Assembly (NCBI GenBank): GCA_016182975.1
Contig: JACPFJ010000006.1
Location: 1 to 64,000 of the forward strand
Origin: Deltaproteobacteria bacterium
Lineage (GTDB): Bacteria > Desulfobacterota > Desulfuromonadia > Geobacterales > Pseudopelobacteraceae
Length of the DNA stretch: 64,000 bases
Direction of reading: 5' to 3'
Positions 38,514 to 46,693 of this stretch are shown here, piece by piece. The position numbers were made by a program, and so were the translations under genes. A model generated the notes under the pieces. That model made no database searches. It saw nothing but the letters and a program-made list of their open reading frames with translations, and was not told the origin of the DNA. Position 1 is the stretch's first letter. Every line of letters starts with the position of its first letter.

Positions 38514-39332
38514 TCACTTCAGCTTTTTGATCTCAGCCGTTGAAGTCAGCACCTGCATCTGGCGGATGGCGATTTCGTTAAGACGCTTGAGCCGCTCACC
38601 CTGCGTCAGACCCATGTGAATCAGTTCCGCGTTCATGCTCTCGATATTCGCCAGCACCAGAAGCTGCTCGACTGTCGCATAGTCACGCATATTCCCATCT
38701 GCCTGAGGATTTCTGTCACGCCACTCTCGTGCTGTCTGGCCGAACAGGGCGACATTCAAGATATCAGCCTCGTTCGCATAGGTGATCGCGGCCTGGGCGG
38801 CAGACACTTCAGCAGGAACAAGGTGCAGCTTGATGGCGTCAGTGTGAATGCGGTAGTTGAGTTTGGAAAGAGTACGGTTCAGATTCCAGGCTAGCGAAAG
38901 CCGCCTGTTCTCATCCTCTTTGAGTCGCTGAAACTCCTTGATCAGGTAAAGCTTGAATTCCGGACTGAGCCAGGAACCGAATTCCAGGGCAATATCGCTA
39001 TGGGCATATGTGCCGCCGTAACGGCCGGCGCTGGCGATCAGTCCTTTTGCGCCGGTCAGTTGTATCCACTTCTTTGCCGAAAGAAAGAAACTGTTCCGTC
39101 CGGCCTCACTTTTAATTCCCTCGAATTCGAGGGAATTAAAACCTGGATTGTTGATACGCTCCCAGACACCGAGAAAAAGAACCGTATCCTTGTTCTTCAG
39201 CCACTGTTCGATCAGAGCGCCACCGCCGTCAAAGTTGCGAACCATATCGGTCAGGGAGATGTAATCCCCTTCTGGTTGAGAAATGATACAGATGGCGGTT
39301 CCCTGAACTTCAATAGTATTTCTTTTTGCCAT
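38514..39332 (-). CDS. KilA-N domain protein
   Basis: This protein of about 272 residues has an N-terminal KilA-N domain (residues 1-120): DYISLTDMVRNFDGGGALIEQWLKNKD, FLGVWERINNPGF, GGTYAHSDIALEFGSWLSPEFKLYLIKEF. The C-terminal half is helical and includes YANEADILNVALFGQTAREW, a segment seen in phage-type Bro/KilA relatives. KilA-N is a presumed DNA-binding domain common in phage and plasmid proteins. ATG 39332 has GGAG 5 bp upstream. It begins 2 bp after the stop of the AbiEi-like gene, so the two are an operon. Confidence 0.88.
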   Translation of the reverse strand: MAKRNTIEVQGTAICIISQPEGDYISLTDMVRNFDGGGALIEQWLKNKDTVLFLGVWERINNPGFNSLEFEGIKSEAGRNSFFLSAKKWIQLTGAKGLIASAGRYGGTYAHSDIALEFGSWLSPEFKLYLIKEFQRLKEDENRRLSLAWNLNRTLSKLNYRIHTDAIKLHLVPAEVSAAQAAITYANEADILNVALFGQTAREWRDRNPQADGNMRDYATVEQLLVLANIESMNAELIHMGLTQGERLKRLNEIAIRQMQVLTSTAEIKKLK

Positions 39333-39334
39333 TG

Positions 39335-39937
39335 TCACTCCTTGTTGCCGGCAATATACCGCAAAAAGGGATGCATCCAGGCCGGCGCTTGAGGCAGATC
39401 CTGCAGCAGGCGCTGCCGGTCTTCCGGAGTCAGGAGCTGACGCAGATGGGTGATCTGCTCCTGGGTCACATAGCGTTTGCCCAGCCCCCGCAGCGCCGCG
39501 AATACCAGGCCGCTCATCTTGCCCGCGGTCGCCATTTTGCGCGGCGCCCGCCGCCGGAACTGGATGGTGAGCGTTCCGACCTTGATCTTTCGTGGCGGTC
39601 CGTCTGTCTCGTAGACTACCCTCATCGGGACCTGCTCGGACAGGTGCAGCATATTGGCAGCCGCAGCCTCGGACGGCTGCAGCCGGACTCCGTCGCGGCG
39701 GGCAAATGCCTCGGCGATCATATCCACGGAAGGGGACAAAAGCCCCAGCTTTTCATGCCTGCGCGGAAAATCGTAAAGCCCCCTGGCCAGACGGCGGATC
39801 AGACCGCCTCGAACCATCCGGATCAGCGCCATCCCTACGGTGTGCGGAGAGCCGAGATCAAGAAAGTCCGCCGGTGAAAACACCCATCCGGGACCGTGCC
39901 CGTGAATTCGGTTTTCGATCTGCTTGCTTACGGTCAT
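39335..39937 (-). CDS. DUF6088/AbiEi-like regulator
   Basis: This protein of about 200 residues has a winged-helix-like N-terminus (GPGWVFSPADFLDLGSPHTVGMALIRMVRGGLIRRLARGLYDFP) followed by the family's LQPSEAAAANMLHLSEQVPMRVVYETDGPPRKIKVG. These match DUF6088/AbiEi-type proteins, usually the antitoxin and repressor of a two-gene system with an AbiEii nucleotidyltransferase toxin. Here the next gene encodes a KilA-N protein instead. I use ATG 39937; a TTG at 39955 is possible. The 36-bp palindrome directly upstream is a likely operator. Confidence 0.82.
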   Translation of the reverse strand: MTVSKQIENRIHGHGPGWVFSPADFLDLGSPHTVGMALIRMVRGGLIRRLARGLYDFPRRHEKLGLLSPSVDMIAEAFARRDGVRLQPSEAAAANMLHLSEQVPMRVVYETDGPPRKIKVGTLTIQFRRRAPRKMATAGKMSGLVFAALRGLGKRYVTQEQITHLRQLLTPEDRQRLLQDLPQAPAWMHPFLRYIAGNKE

Positions 39938-39955
39938 AGCGGCAGTTTCTATCAA

Positions 39956-39991
39956 TTTTGTTAAAAAAACAAGCTTATTTTTTTAACAAAA
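39956..39991. promoter_or_regulatory. 36-bp near-perfect palindrome, candidate AbiEi-like operator
   Basis: Arms TTTTGTTAAAAAAA / TTTTTTTAACAAAA flank an AAGCTT centre; 17 of 18 position pairs are complementary. It abuts the 5' end of the DUF6088/AbiEi-like gene. AbiEi-family proteins are known to bind inverted repeats in their own promoters. Confidence 0.65.
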
Positions 39992-40188
39992 TGAGATCGG
40001 CACGAAAGGGGTCCAGCCACCCATTTCATGTTGCAATCCGTCACGAATTCACCATAATGCCTGGCAAATAGCTTGTTATCCCACCGCAACTCCGCCTTTA
40101 CTGCGTCGCCGATGAAGCTTTCCTCGATCGCCTCCCGCGCCCACGGCTCCTTGCAGCAGGCCGGCACCCGGGCCGCACCTTCGGCCAT
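39961..40188 (-). other. Unassigned open frame, possible gene remnant
   Basis: A 75-codon frame encodes KEPWAREAIEESFIGDAVKA and ELRWDNKLFARHYGEFVTD, which looks protein-like but belongs to no family I know. Its 3' end overlaps the palindrome. The frame is also open upstream of its first ATG. The 39992-40404 interval holds nothing else convincing. Confidence 0.2.
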
Positions 40189-40404
40189 CGCCGGTACATC
40201 GCACCAGAGGGCGTTGCGGATGCGTCCGCCGTGGCCTTACACCCCTTGGCCAACTCCCTCTGCGGTCTTCATTTTCACGTTGGCTGTTTTCACCCTGTCG
40301 GTCCCATCATCTCGGCCACATCACCCACCCGCCAGACTGTGACATCGCTGCGCTGTTGCCGTTCCGAGCCGCCGCAGTATGACCATGGGGGGAAAATTGC
40401 AAGT

Positions 40405-40635
40405 TCAACTTTCAGATTTTCCCACCCACTCAAATCTCGGCACCAGCCGCCCATCCACCAGCACATCCTCCGCAAACATGGCCAGCGGCCGGACCCACAG
40501 GGAGCGGTCACCGTACAGGCAGCGGTAGACCACCAGCCACTCCTCGGTCTCGCTGTGCCGCGCCGTGCCGATCACCTCGTACTCGTTTCCCTTGTAGTGC
40601 CGGTAGCGGCCGGGGCGAATCGTTTCCGCCGTCAT
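40405..40635 (-). CDS. DUF1653-family protein
   Basis: This 76-residue protein has the family pattern: IRPGRYRHYKGNEYEVIGTARHSET, then EWLVVYRCLYGDRSLWVRPLAMFAE. The function is unknown. ATG 40635 overlaps the stop of the YdcF-like gene (ATGA), so the two are translationally coupled. Confidence 0.85.
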   Translation of the reverse strand: MTAETIRPGRYRHYKGNEYEVIGTARHSETEEWLVVYRCLYGDRSLWVRPLAMFAEDVLVDGRLVPRFEWVGKSES

Positions 40636-41399
40636 GTGGCCCCCTGGCCGCCCAGCCGGTAGAAGAGCAGCCCCAGGTACTCCCGCATGGCGGTGGCCGT
40701 GCCGTGCAGGGATGCTGAATCGGGCAGAAAGTCGGCCCAGACGGCTGTGTGCCCAGCGCTGGTGACGAAGCCGGCGGGGAGCGGCGTCACCATCACCCCT
40801 GCCCGCCGGAATGCCTCCAGCGAGCGGCGCATGTGAAAGGCCGAGGTTACCAGCAGCGGTTGACGGAAGCCGTGCCGCCTGATGATCTCCCGGCTGAAAC
40901 GGGCGTTTTCCATGGTGTCGCGGCTCTTGTCCTCCAGGATGATCCGCCTCTCCGGCACCCCCAGGTCCATGAGAAAGCGCCGCACCACGGGGGCCTCTGC
41001 GGTGCGGCCTCCGAAGACCGCCCCGCCGGAGACGAGGATCGGCAGATCGAGCCGGCGTTGCAGACGGACCGCCGTTACGATCCGGGTCATCATCCCCGCG
41101 GATGGGGCTCCGCTCCCGGTCAGGTCGGGCACCTTGTCGTGGAGTCCGCCCCCCAGGAGCACGATCACGTCTCCCTGGGGCTGCCTGGGGATGGCGAATC
41201 CCCTTTCGAGCCGTCCCATCAGCATCTGGGATACCTGAGCCGTGGAAAGCGACCAGGCCAGCAGGGCCAGAAGAAGGGCGCCAACGGCCGTAACCCGGCG
41301 GCGGAGACGCCAAGACCACAACCCCGCGGCCAGCAGGATCAGGACGAGGATGCCGGGGGGAAGCAGGAAGGCGGCGATGCACTTTTTCAGAATGAACAT
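40632..41399 (-). CDS. YdcF/ElyC-like membrane protein (DUF218)
   Basis: This 255-residue protein has two N-terminal hydrophobic segments (residues 8-28 and 37-55) and a DUF218 domain: GDVIVLLGGGLHD, LPILVSGGAVFGG, RIILEDKSRDTMENARFS, LLVTSAFHMRRSLEAFRR. Relatives such as ElyC and SanA are linked to envelope integrity. The active-site-like acidic and Ser/His residues (EDKSRDT, TSAFHMRRS) are kept. It is followed without a gap by the DUF1653 gene. Confidence 0.88.
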   Translation of the reverse strand: MFILKKCIAAFLLPPGILVLILLAAGLWSWRLRRRVTAVGALLLALLAWSLSTAQVSQMLMGRLERGFAIPRQPQGDVIVLLGGGLHDKVPDLTGSGAPSAGMMTRIVTAVRLQRRLDLPILVSGGAVFGGRTAEAPVVRRFLMDLGVPERRIILEDKSRDTMENARFSREIIRRHGFRQPLLVTSAFHMRRSLEAFRRAGVMVTPLPAGFVTSAGHTAVWADFLPDSASLHGTATAMREYLGLLFYRLGGQGAT

Positions 41400-41507
41400 G
41401 CCGGCTTGCCCCCCCTTGTCGGCTCACATGGATATCCACGGCACCCCACTTTTACCCACAATCCGCCGTTATGGCAACCCGAAAGCGCCGTTGCGGTCCA
41501 GGGCACG

Positions 41508-41529
41508 AAAAAGCCCGCACTGGGCGGGC
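41508..41529 (-). terminator. Rho-independent terminator of msrB
   Basis: On the minus strand, GCCCGC-CCAGT-GCGGGC is followed by TTTTT, 28 bp after the msrB stop. Confidence 0.85.
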
Positions 41530-41557
41530 ACTCCGGCCGGTCGTTTAGTGAGGGGGA

Positions 41558-42091
41558 TTACCTGGCCTTGACAAAGCTGAGCGCAGCCGAGTTCATGCAG
41601 TAGCGCTTGCCGGTGGGGGGCGGACCATCGTCGAAGACGTGCCCCAGATGCGCGTCGCAGCGGGCGCAGAGGACCTCGGTGCGGACCGAGAAGAGTGAGC
41701 GGTCCTCCGCGGTGCGGATGTTTTCCTTGGCGACCGGCGCGGTGAAGCTCGGCCAGCCGGTCCCGGAATCGTACTTGGTCTCCGAGCTGAACAGGTCGAG
41801 CCCGCAAGAGACGCACTGGTAGGCGCCCTTCTCGTGGTTGTTCCAGTACTCGTTGGCAAAGGCCCGCTCCGTCCCCTTCTTGCGCGTCACCCGGAACTGC
41901 TCCGGGGTGAGCGCCCTTTTCCACTCCTCATTGCTCTTGACCACCCTCTCAGTCATGATGTACCCCCTCTTCTCCAGCGACCAGACGCGGATCTGCCCGC
42001 TGGTTCCCTTCTGCTCCAATGCCCCCCAGGCAACGGCGCAGAGCACAACGCCGGCAAGGAGCAATCCGGCCGCGACTCCGTACACCTTCAT
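41558..42091 (-). CDS. msrB: Peptide-methionine (R)-S-oxide reductase, exported
   Basis: ATG 42091 follows AGGTGTCGC. The roughly 177-residue protein has an N-terminal hydrophobic segment ([20 protein letters not shown]), then the MsrB fold: zinc-type CVSC and CARC pairs, [37 protein letters not shown]. The catalytic Cys is in RYCMNS. MsrB repairs methionine-R-sulfoxide. The membrane or signal segment indicates action in the periplasm. Confidence 0.95.
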   Translation of the reverse strand: MKVYGVAAGLLLAGVVLCAVAWGALEQKGTSGQIRVWSLEKRGYIMTERVVKSNEEWKRALTPEQFRVTRKKGTERAFANEYWNNHEKGAYQCVSCGLDLFSSETKYDSGTGWPSFTAPVAKENIRTAEDRSLFSVRTEVLCARCDAHLGHVFDDGPPPTGKRYCMNSAALSFVKAR

Positions 42092-42211
42092 GCGACACCT
42101 CACTCGTTTCATCGATCAGTCAAGTATAGCGGAGGGTGATTCTTTTTCAATTTCAATCATTGTATAATCAATTCATGAAGAGAAAGTCGCTAAAAAGGAG
42201 GTGCCGTTGTC

Positions 42212-42391
42212 ATGGTAAGCTTTTACGACCCCATGAACAAGTCCGATCTGGCCAGGGTGGAGCTGATCCTGAAAAATGAGGGTATCGGCTACTTCATGCG
42301 CCGGGAGACCGAAAAGGGGATCGGACCGTTGCAGATCCTGGTGTCCGAGGAGGATGTGCCCAGGGCGGAAGAGGCCCTCCTCAGCCACTGA
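42212..42391 (+). CDS. DUF2007-like small protein
   Basis: A 59-residue frame with a strong AAAAGGAGGT 8 bp before ATG: VSFYDPMNKSDLARVELIL and later ILVSEEDVPRAEEALL. The pattern (strand, helix, strand, then V-x-E-E-D-x-x-x-A) fits the DUF2007 putative signal-transducing family. The role is unknown. It is divergent from msrB and upstream of an ABC-F gene. Confidence 0.75.
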   Translation: MVSFYDPMNKSDLARVELILKNEGIGYFMRRETEKGIGPLQILVSEEDVPRAEEALLSH

Positions 42392-42489
42392 TGCGAATAA
42401 ATGTGCAGCCCCGGTAAAAACAGGTTGCCACCCGACAGCCGGCGTGCTATCAGGTTCAGTTTTCGATTTCTGCGCAGGGAGTTTTCAGG

Positions 42490-44115
42490 ATGATCCACCT
42501 TTCCAACATCAGCAAACAGCACGGCTCGCAAGCGCTCTTCCGCGAGGCCAGCTTCCAGATCCTGCCCGGCACGCGCAGCGGTCTGGTCGGACCCAACGGC
42601 GCCGGCAAGACGACCATCTTCCGCATCATAACCGGCGAGGAGGAGGTGGATGGCGGTGAGATCACCTCTGCCAAGCGGACCACCATCGGATACTTCTCCC
42701 AGGATGTCGGTGACATGGCCGGCAGAACGGCCCTGGAAGAGGTAATGGCCGGTTCGGGCGAGACCATGCGCCTGGCCGGCGAGTTGCAGGAGATGGAGGC
42801 GGCCATGTGCGAGCCGCAGTCGGACGATGAGATGGCGGCGTTGCTGTCGCGTTACGGCGAGGCCGTGGAGGAGTTCGAGCACCGCGGCGGCTACGATCTG
42901 GACAGCCGCGCCCAGACCGTGCTGACCGGCCTAGGCATCGGACCGGACCGTTTTCACCACCCGGTGGAGTCTTTCAGCGGCGGCTGGAAGATGCGCATCG
43001 CCCTGGCCCGCATCCTGACCCTCAAGCCGGACGTGCTGCTCCTGGACGAACCGACCAACCACCTGGACGTGGAGTCGATCATCTGGCTGGAGGAGTGGCT
43101 GGCCGGCGAATTCGACGGCGCCCTGCTCATGACCAGCCACGACCGCGCCTTCATGAACCGCATCGTGAACCGCATCATCGAGGTGGCCAACAGAACGGTC
43201 ACCACCTACGGCGGCGACTATGACTTCTACGAGCGGGAATGTGCAGTCCGCCGCGAGCAGCTCCTGGCCAGTCACAAGCGCCAACAGGAGATGCTCGCCA
43301 AAGAGGAGGAATTCATCGCCCGCTTCGCCGCCCGCGCCTCCCATGCGGCCCAGGTACAATCGCGTGTCAAGAAGCTGGAGAAGATCGAACGCATCGAGAT
43401 CCCGGCCGAGGAGCGGGTGGTGCGCTTCGAATTCAACGAACCGCCAAGGAGCGGCGACGACGTGGTGGTGATGGACGGCTTGGCCAAGAGCTGGCAACTG
43501 CCGGACGGGCGGGAGCATCCGGTTTTCAGCGGCATCTCCGGTATCATCCGGCGCCAGAACAAGATTGCCGTGGTCGGAGTCAATGGGGCCGGCAAATCCA
43601 CCTTCCTCAAGGTTCTGGCCGGGCAAACGGGACCCAGCAGCGGCACGGTCGCCCTGGGCGCCAACGTGGAGATGGGTTATTTCAGCCAGCACGCCATGGA
43701 GGTGCTGGATCCGCGGCGAACCGTCTTCGAGACCGTTCAGGAGGCCATGCCCCTGGCCAACATCGGCGTGATCCGCAACCTGCTGGGGGCGTTCCTCTTC
43801 CAGGGAGACGCCGTGGACAAGCGGATCGAGAACCTCTCCGGCGGAGAGAAGAGCCGGGTCGTGCTGGCCACGCTCCTGGCGCGGCCGGTCAATTTCCTGG
43901 TGCTGGACGAGCCGACCAACCACCTGGACATCAAATCCCGTGAAATCCTGCTAGATGCGCTCAGGAACTTCAGCGGCACGGTGGTCCTGGTCAGCCATGA
44001 CCGCCACTTCCTGCGCTCGCTGGTGGACCGGGTTTTCGAGATCGACCACGGCGAGATGCGGATCTACGAGGGGAACTACGAGTATTACCTGGGCAAGGTG
44101 AATGGGGAGGGATGA
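42490..44115 (+). CDS. ABC-F ATPase
   Basis: This 541-residue protein has two ABC cassettes, GPNGAGKTT / FSGGWKMRIALARIL / LLLDEPTNHLD and GVNGAGKST / LSGGEKSRVVLATLL / LVLDEPTNHLD. They are joined by a charged linker (HKRQQEMLAKEEEFIARFAARASHAAQVQSRVKKLEKI). There are no membrane segments. ABC-F proteins act on ribosomes. The linker lacks the long extra coil of Uup, and I cannot tell an EttA-like from a YbiT-like role. ATG follows AGGGAG. Confidence 0.92.
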   Translation: MIHLSNISKQHGSQALFREASFQILPGTRSGLVGPNGAGKTTIFRIITGEEEVDGGEITSAKRTTIGYFSQDVGDMAGRTALEEVMAGSGETMRLAGELQEMEAAMCEPQSDDEMAALLSRYGEAVEEFEHRGGYDLDSRAQTVLTGLGIGPDRFHHPVESFSGGWKMRIALARILTLKPDVLLLDEPTNHLDVESIIWLEEWLAGEFDGALLMTSHDRAFMNRIVNRIIEVANRTVTTYGGDYDFYERECAVRREQLLASHKRQQEMLAKEEEFIARFAARASHAAQVQSRVKKLEKIERIEIPAEERVVRFEFNEPPRSGDDVVVMDGLAKSWQLPDGREHPVFSGISGIIRRQNKIAVVGVNGAGKSTFLKVLAGQTGPSSGTVALGANVEMGYFSQHAMEVLDPRRTVFETVQEAMPLANIGVIRNLLGAFLFQGDAVDKRIENLSGGEKSRVVLATLLARPVNFLVLDEPTNHLDIKSREILLDALRNFSGTVVLVSHDRHFLRSLVDRVFEIDHGEMRIYEGNYEYYLGKVNGEG

Positions 44116-44118
44116 ACG

Positions 44119-44142
44119 AAAGGCCGGCGAAAGCCGGCCTTT
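44119..44142 (+). terminator. Terminator hairpin after the ABC-F gene
   Basis: AAAGGCCGGC-GAAA-GCCGGCCTTT: a perfect stem with a GNRA loop; short T run. It could also act on the convergent HTH gene. Confidence 0.75.
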
Positions 44143-44172
44143 ATCGCTCCTGGGGAGGCAGGCGGAGCGCCG

Positions 44173-44556
44173 TCAGGTTGCGGCGGCTGAGAGGCCGCCC
44201 ATTTCAAAGCGTCTGTCCAACCTCAATTTTCGTGTGCCGGCAGCGCGGGCATTCAGTGTAAGCGGCGTAGCCGGCAATTTCGGTTCAATACCGCCTGAAG
44301 CAGGGAGGCAGAGCATTTGCCGCGCCAGTTCGGCGGATTTACCTCCCAGCCGGTAGATCTTGCCGGCGTCGTCCCAGCGCACCATCCCCCGGCTTTCCAA
44401 CGTGACCAGCAGCAGAAGCGCATCGTTACGCCTCATGCAGAGCTTGTCCGCCAACGCCCCGATCGTGAGCCGCTCATTGCCGCCGGCCAGTATCTCCAGG
44501 AGTTCCAGTGTCTTTTCCGTTGCCTGCACCGTCAGCAGCCGCTTTTCCTTGCTCAT
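44173..44556 (-). CDS. IclR-type helix-turn-helix protein without effector domain
   Basis: This 127-residue protein begins with an IclR-like winged helix: VQATEKTLELLEILAGGNERLTIGALADKLCMRRNDALLLLVTLESRGMVRWDDAGKIYRLGGK. There is no C-terminal ligand domain; the remainder (residues 85-127) is basic and low in recognisable structure. A small DNA-binding regulator is likely. It follows the ribbon-helix-helix gene on the same strand. Confidence 0.7.
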   Translation of the reverse strand: MSKEKRLLTVQATEKTLELLEILAGGNERLTIGALADKLCMRRNDALLLLVTLESRGMVRWDDAGKIYRLGGKSAELARQMLCLPASGGIEPKLPATPLTLNARAAGTRKLRLDRRFEMGGLSAAAT

Positions 44557-44625
44557 TGCCTTTTCTCCGCTTCCTTGGTTGATATCCGCAACGGCGCACG
44601 GCGCCGATTCGCGTCTTCTCCACTG

Positions 44626-44796
44626 TCACCGCCTCTCACAGCGCTCCATCTTGAGCATCAACTCCATCGCCTCGCGCATCAATTGCGATACGCTCCGCCT
44701 GGTATGCCGGACAAAGTCGTCGAGCGCCTCCCGCTCTTCGTCACTGATCCTCAGACTGACCACGTTATAACGCGGGCTCTCCTTCATCGACCCCAT
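44626..44796 (-). CDS. Ribbon-helix-helix (CopG-like) protein
   Basis: This 56-residue protein starts at ATG 44796 after GAGGTGA: a strand (YNVVSLRIS), then DEEREALDDFVRHTRRSVSQLMREAMELMLK. This is the compact RHH fold of dimeric repressors and antitoxins. Inverted repeats at 44820 and 44857-44889 in its upstream region are candidate autoregulatory sites. No toxin gene is adjacent; the IclR-like HTH gene lies 69 bp downstream. Confidence 0.8.
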   Translation of the reverse strand: MGSMKESPRYNVVSLRISDEEREALDDFVRHTRRSVSQLMREAMELMLKMERCERR

Positions 44797-44819
44797 TGTC
44801 TCACCTCTTCTAACGGTGT

Positions 44820-44836
44820 ATTTCGCTAGGCGAAAT
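44820..44836. promoter_or_regulatory. 17-bp palindrome upstream of the RHH gene
   Basis: ATTTCGC-TAG-GCGAAAT, 7-bp perfect arms, 24 bp before the RHH start. Confidence 0.5.
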
Positions 44837-44856
44837 TCAATTCCTCTTTACAAAAC

Positions 44857-44889
44857 ATGTTTACAAGATAATGCACCCTTTGTAAACAT
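44857..44889. promoter_or_regulatory. ATGTTTACAA/TTGTAAACAT inverted repeat
   Basis: A perfect 10-bp inverted repeat with a 13-bp spacer; a third related half-site (TTTACAAAACATG) begins at 44848. It lies between the RHH gene and the divergent IclR gene, and probably overlaps the RHH promoter (TTTACA as a -35). Confidence 0.5.
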
Positions 44890-45102
44890 TTTTTTTCAAG
44901 ACGCCGTTCGGATCATCGTAACGCGGCAACAGCAACGAATCAGGCGCTGTTCAGGCGGATCGCGATCGGTCGGAGGTCTGTTTTCGCATGCCCCAATTTC
45001 GCTCTGTAAAACATCATTTTGCATCTAATTGCATTTGACTTCTCCCACTGTTTGTGCAAAACTGGCCCCTGTTTCGCAGAACGGAACAAACGGGGCGTTA
45101 AA

Positions 45103-45900
45103 ATGAGCAAGGAAACCACAAAACCGGACACGGTGAACGACCGCCAATCGGTTCGCGCCCTTGAGCGCGGGCTGGAGGTGTTGCGCTGCTTCAAGGCCGG
45201 GGACCGCTTTCTCGGCAATCAGGAGATCGCCGTGCGAACCGGATTGCCAAAACCGACCATCTCCCGCCTTACCCACACCCTGACCCGGCTCGGCTACCTC
45301 AGCTACTCGGAGCGGTTCGGCAAATATCACCTCGACTCGGCGGTCCTTGCCCTCGGCTACTCATACCTGGTCAACATGGATGTGCGCCGGATAGCCCGTC
45401 CGCTGATGCAGGAGTTGGCGGAGTACGCCCAGGCATCGGTATCGCTCGGCGTCCAGGACCGGCTAAGCATGCTCTACATCGAGGCATACCGCAGCAGCGC
45501 CACTGTCACCCTGACCCTGGACGTCGGGTCCCAGATCCCGATCGCCACCACCTCGATGGGGCGGGCGCTGCTCTGCGCCCTGCCTGAAGAGGAGCGGAAT
45601 TCCGTTCTCGCACAGGTACAGATCCGCAACGAGTCCGACTGGCCGCGGATCAAGGCGGGCATAGACCAGGCCAGCAAGGATTACGCCGAGCGGGGCTTCT
45701 GCCTCTCGCTGGGTGACTGGAAAAGGGATGTTCACGGCGTCGCCGCCCCGCTTGTCCCCACGGACGGGTCCCGCATCCTGGTCTTCAGTTGCGCCGGCGC
45801 CGCCTTTCAACTGCGACGCCACATGCTGGAAGACGATATCGGCCCCCGCCTGCTCAACCTGATCACCAATGTCAAGGACGCCCTAGACCGGCACTTATAG
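45103..45900 (+). CDS. IclR-family transcriptional regulator
   Basis: This 265-residue regulator is read from ATG 45103 (the frame is open to 45019). The N-terminal winged helix has VRALERGLEVLRCFKAGDRFLGNQEIAVRTGLPKPTISRLTHTLTRLGYL. The C-terminal effector domain has MQELAEYAQASVSLGVQDRLSMLYIEAYRSS, IPIATTSMGRALLCALP and RGFCLSLGDWKRDVHGVAAPL, as in PcaR-type IclR proteins. TTGACT at 45035 may be its -35 element. Its target operon is not adjacent. Confidence 0.93.
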   Translation: MSKETTKPDTVNDRQSVRALERGLEVLRCFKAGDRFLGNQEIAVRTGLPKPTISRLTHTLTRLGYLSYSERFGKYHLDSAVLALGYSYLVNMDVRRIARPLMQELAEYAQASVSLGVQDRLSMLYIEAYRSSATVTLTLDVGSQIPIATTSMGRALLCALPEEERNSVLAQVQIRNESDWPRIKAGIDQASKDYAERGFCLSLGDWKRDVHGVAAPLVPTDGSRILVFSCAGAAFQLRRHMLEDDIGPRLLNLITNVKDALDRHL

Positions 45901-46011
45901 CGCCAGGCCGCTCTTTTGTAACCCCACCTGCCCTCCCCTTGGTTTAAGGGGAGGGACGCTTCGGAGTGACGTCAGGTGGAACTTCCTGCTGAGATTACCG
46001 AACGGAACCAT

Positions 46012-46494
46012 ATGACGAACCTGATTACAGCGGAAGGACTGAAGAAACTGGAGGCGGAATACCACCACCTGTGGCGCGTGGAGCGACCCAAGGTTGTCCA
46101 GGGGGTGTCCGAAGCCGCGGCGGAGGGGGACCGCTCCGAGAACGCCGAATATATTTACGGCAAGAAGCGGCTGCGGGAGATAGACCGCAAACTGAAGCAC
46201 CTGGGAAGCAGGCTGAAGGTGCTCAGGGTGGCCTCTTCGCCCGCCAAACCCGGCGCGGTCTCATTTGGCTGCTGGGTGACCTATGAGGACGAGGAGGGGA
46301 GCGAGCGCTGCTATCAACTGGTCGGCCCGGACGAGATCGACGTCGCGCAGGGGCGCATCAGCATCGACTCCCCGGTCGGCCAGGCCCTGCTGCACAAACG
46401 ACTCGATGACGAGGTCCTCATCCGGCGCCCGACGGGCGAATTGGTCGTGTATATCACCGGCATCAGCGCCGTGAGGCCCGATTCCGCGGCCTAA
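46012..46494 (+). CDS. greB: Transcription elongation factor GreB
   Basis: This 160-residue protein starts with MTNLITAEGLKKLEAEYHHLWRVERPKVV. The N-terminal coiled coil carries the acidic tip EGDRSENAEYIYGKKRLREIDRKLKHL (D and E residues that enter the RNA polymerase channel). The C-terminal FKBP-like domain has YQLVGPDEIDVAQGRISIDSPVGQALL. GreB-type proteins stimulate cleavage of backtracked transcripts. The start is chosen over 45976 because the GreB alignment begins at MTNLIT. Confidence 0.94.
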   Translation: MTNLITAEGLKKLEAEYHHLWRVERPKVVQGVSEAAAEGDRSENAEYIYGKKRLREIDRKLKHLGSRLKVLRVASSPAKPGAVSFGCWVTYEDEEGSERCYQLVGPDEIDVAQGRISIDSPVGQALLHKRLDDEVLIRRPTGELVVYITGISAVRPDSAA

Positions 46495-46575
46495 CAGAAG
46501 TGCGGCCCGCACGCCCCGCCTCCACACAAATGACCATGCCCCCCCTGGCGAACTCCCCGATCACCAAGCCGATTA

Positions 46576-46623
46576 AAGCGGCGTCCCCAACTAGCCGCTA
46601 GCGGCTAGTTGGGGACGCCGCTT
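46576..46623. repeat. Perfect 48-bp palindrome with CTAGCNG heptads
   Basis: Arms AAGCGGCGTCCCCAACTAGC and CGCT meet at the centre, and every base is matched across 24 bp. There is no T tract, so a simple terminator is unlikely. Its CTAGCCG-CTAGCGG-CTAG core has the same 7-bp words as the repeat at 8906. It lies in the 199-bp gap after greB. Confidence 0.85.
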
Positions 46624-46693
46624 GCGAGGCCGCAAGGGTCTGCTACAATTCATGGCAGCCTCAAATCAACTTCATCTCGAAAGGAAGAATAAT

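Noticed and set aside
38514-40188. Prophage or integrative element around the KilA-N gene
   Set aside because: No integrase, attachment-site repeats or further phage genes are nearby; flanks are housekeeping genes.
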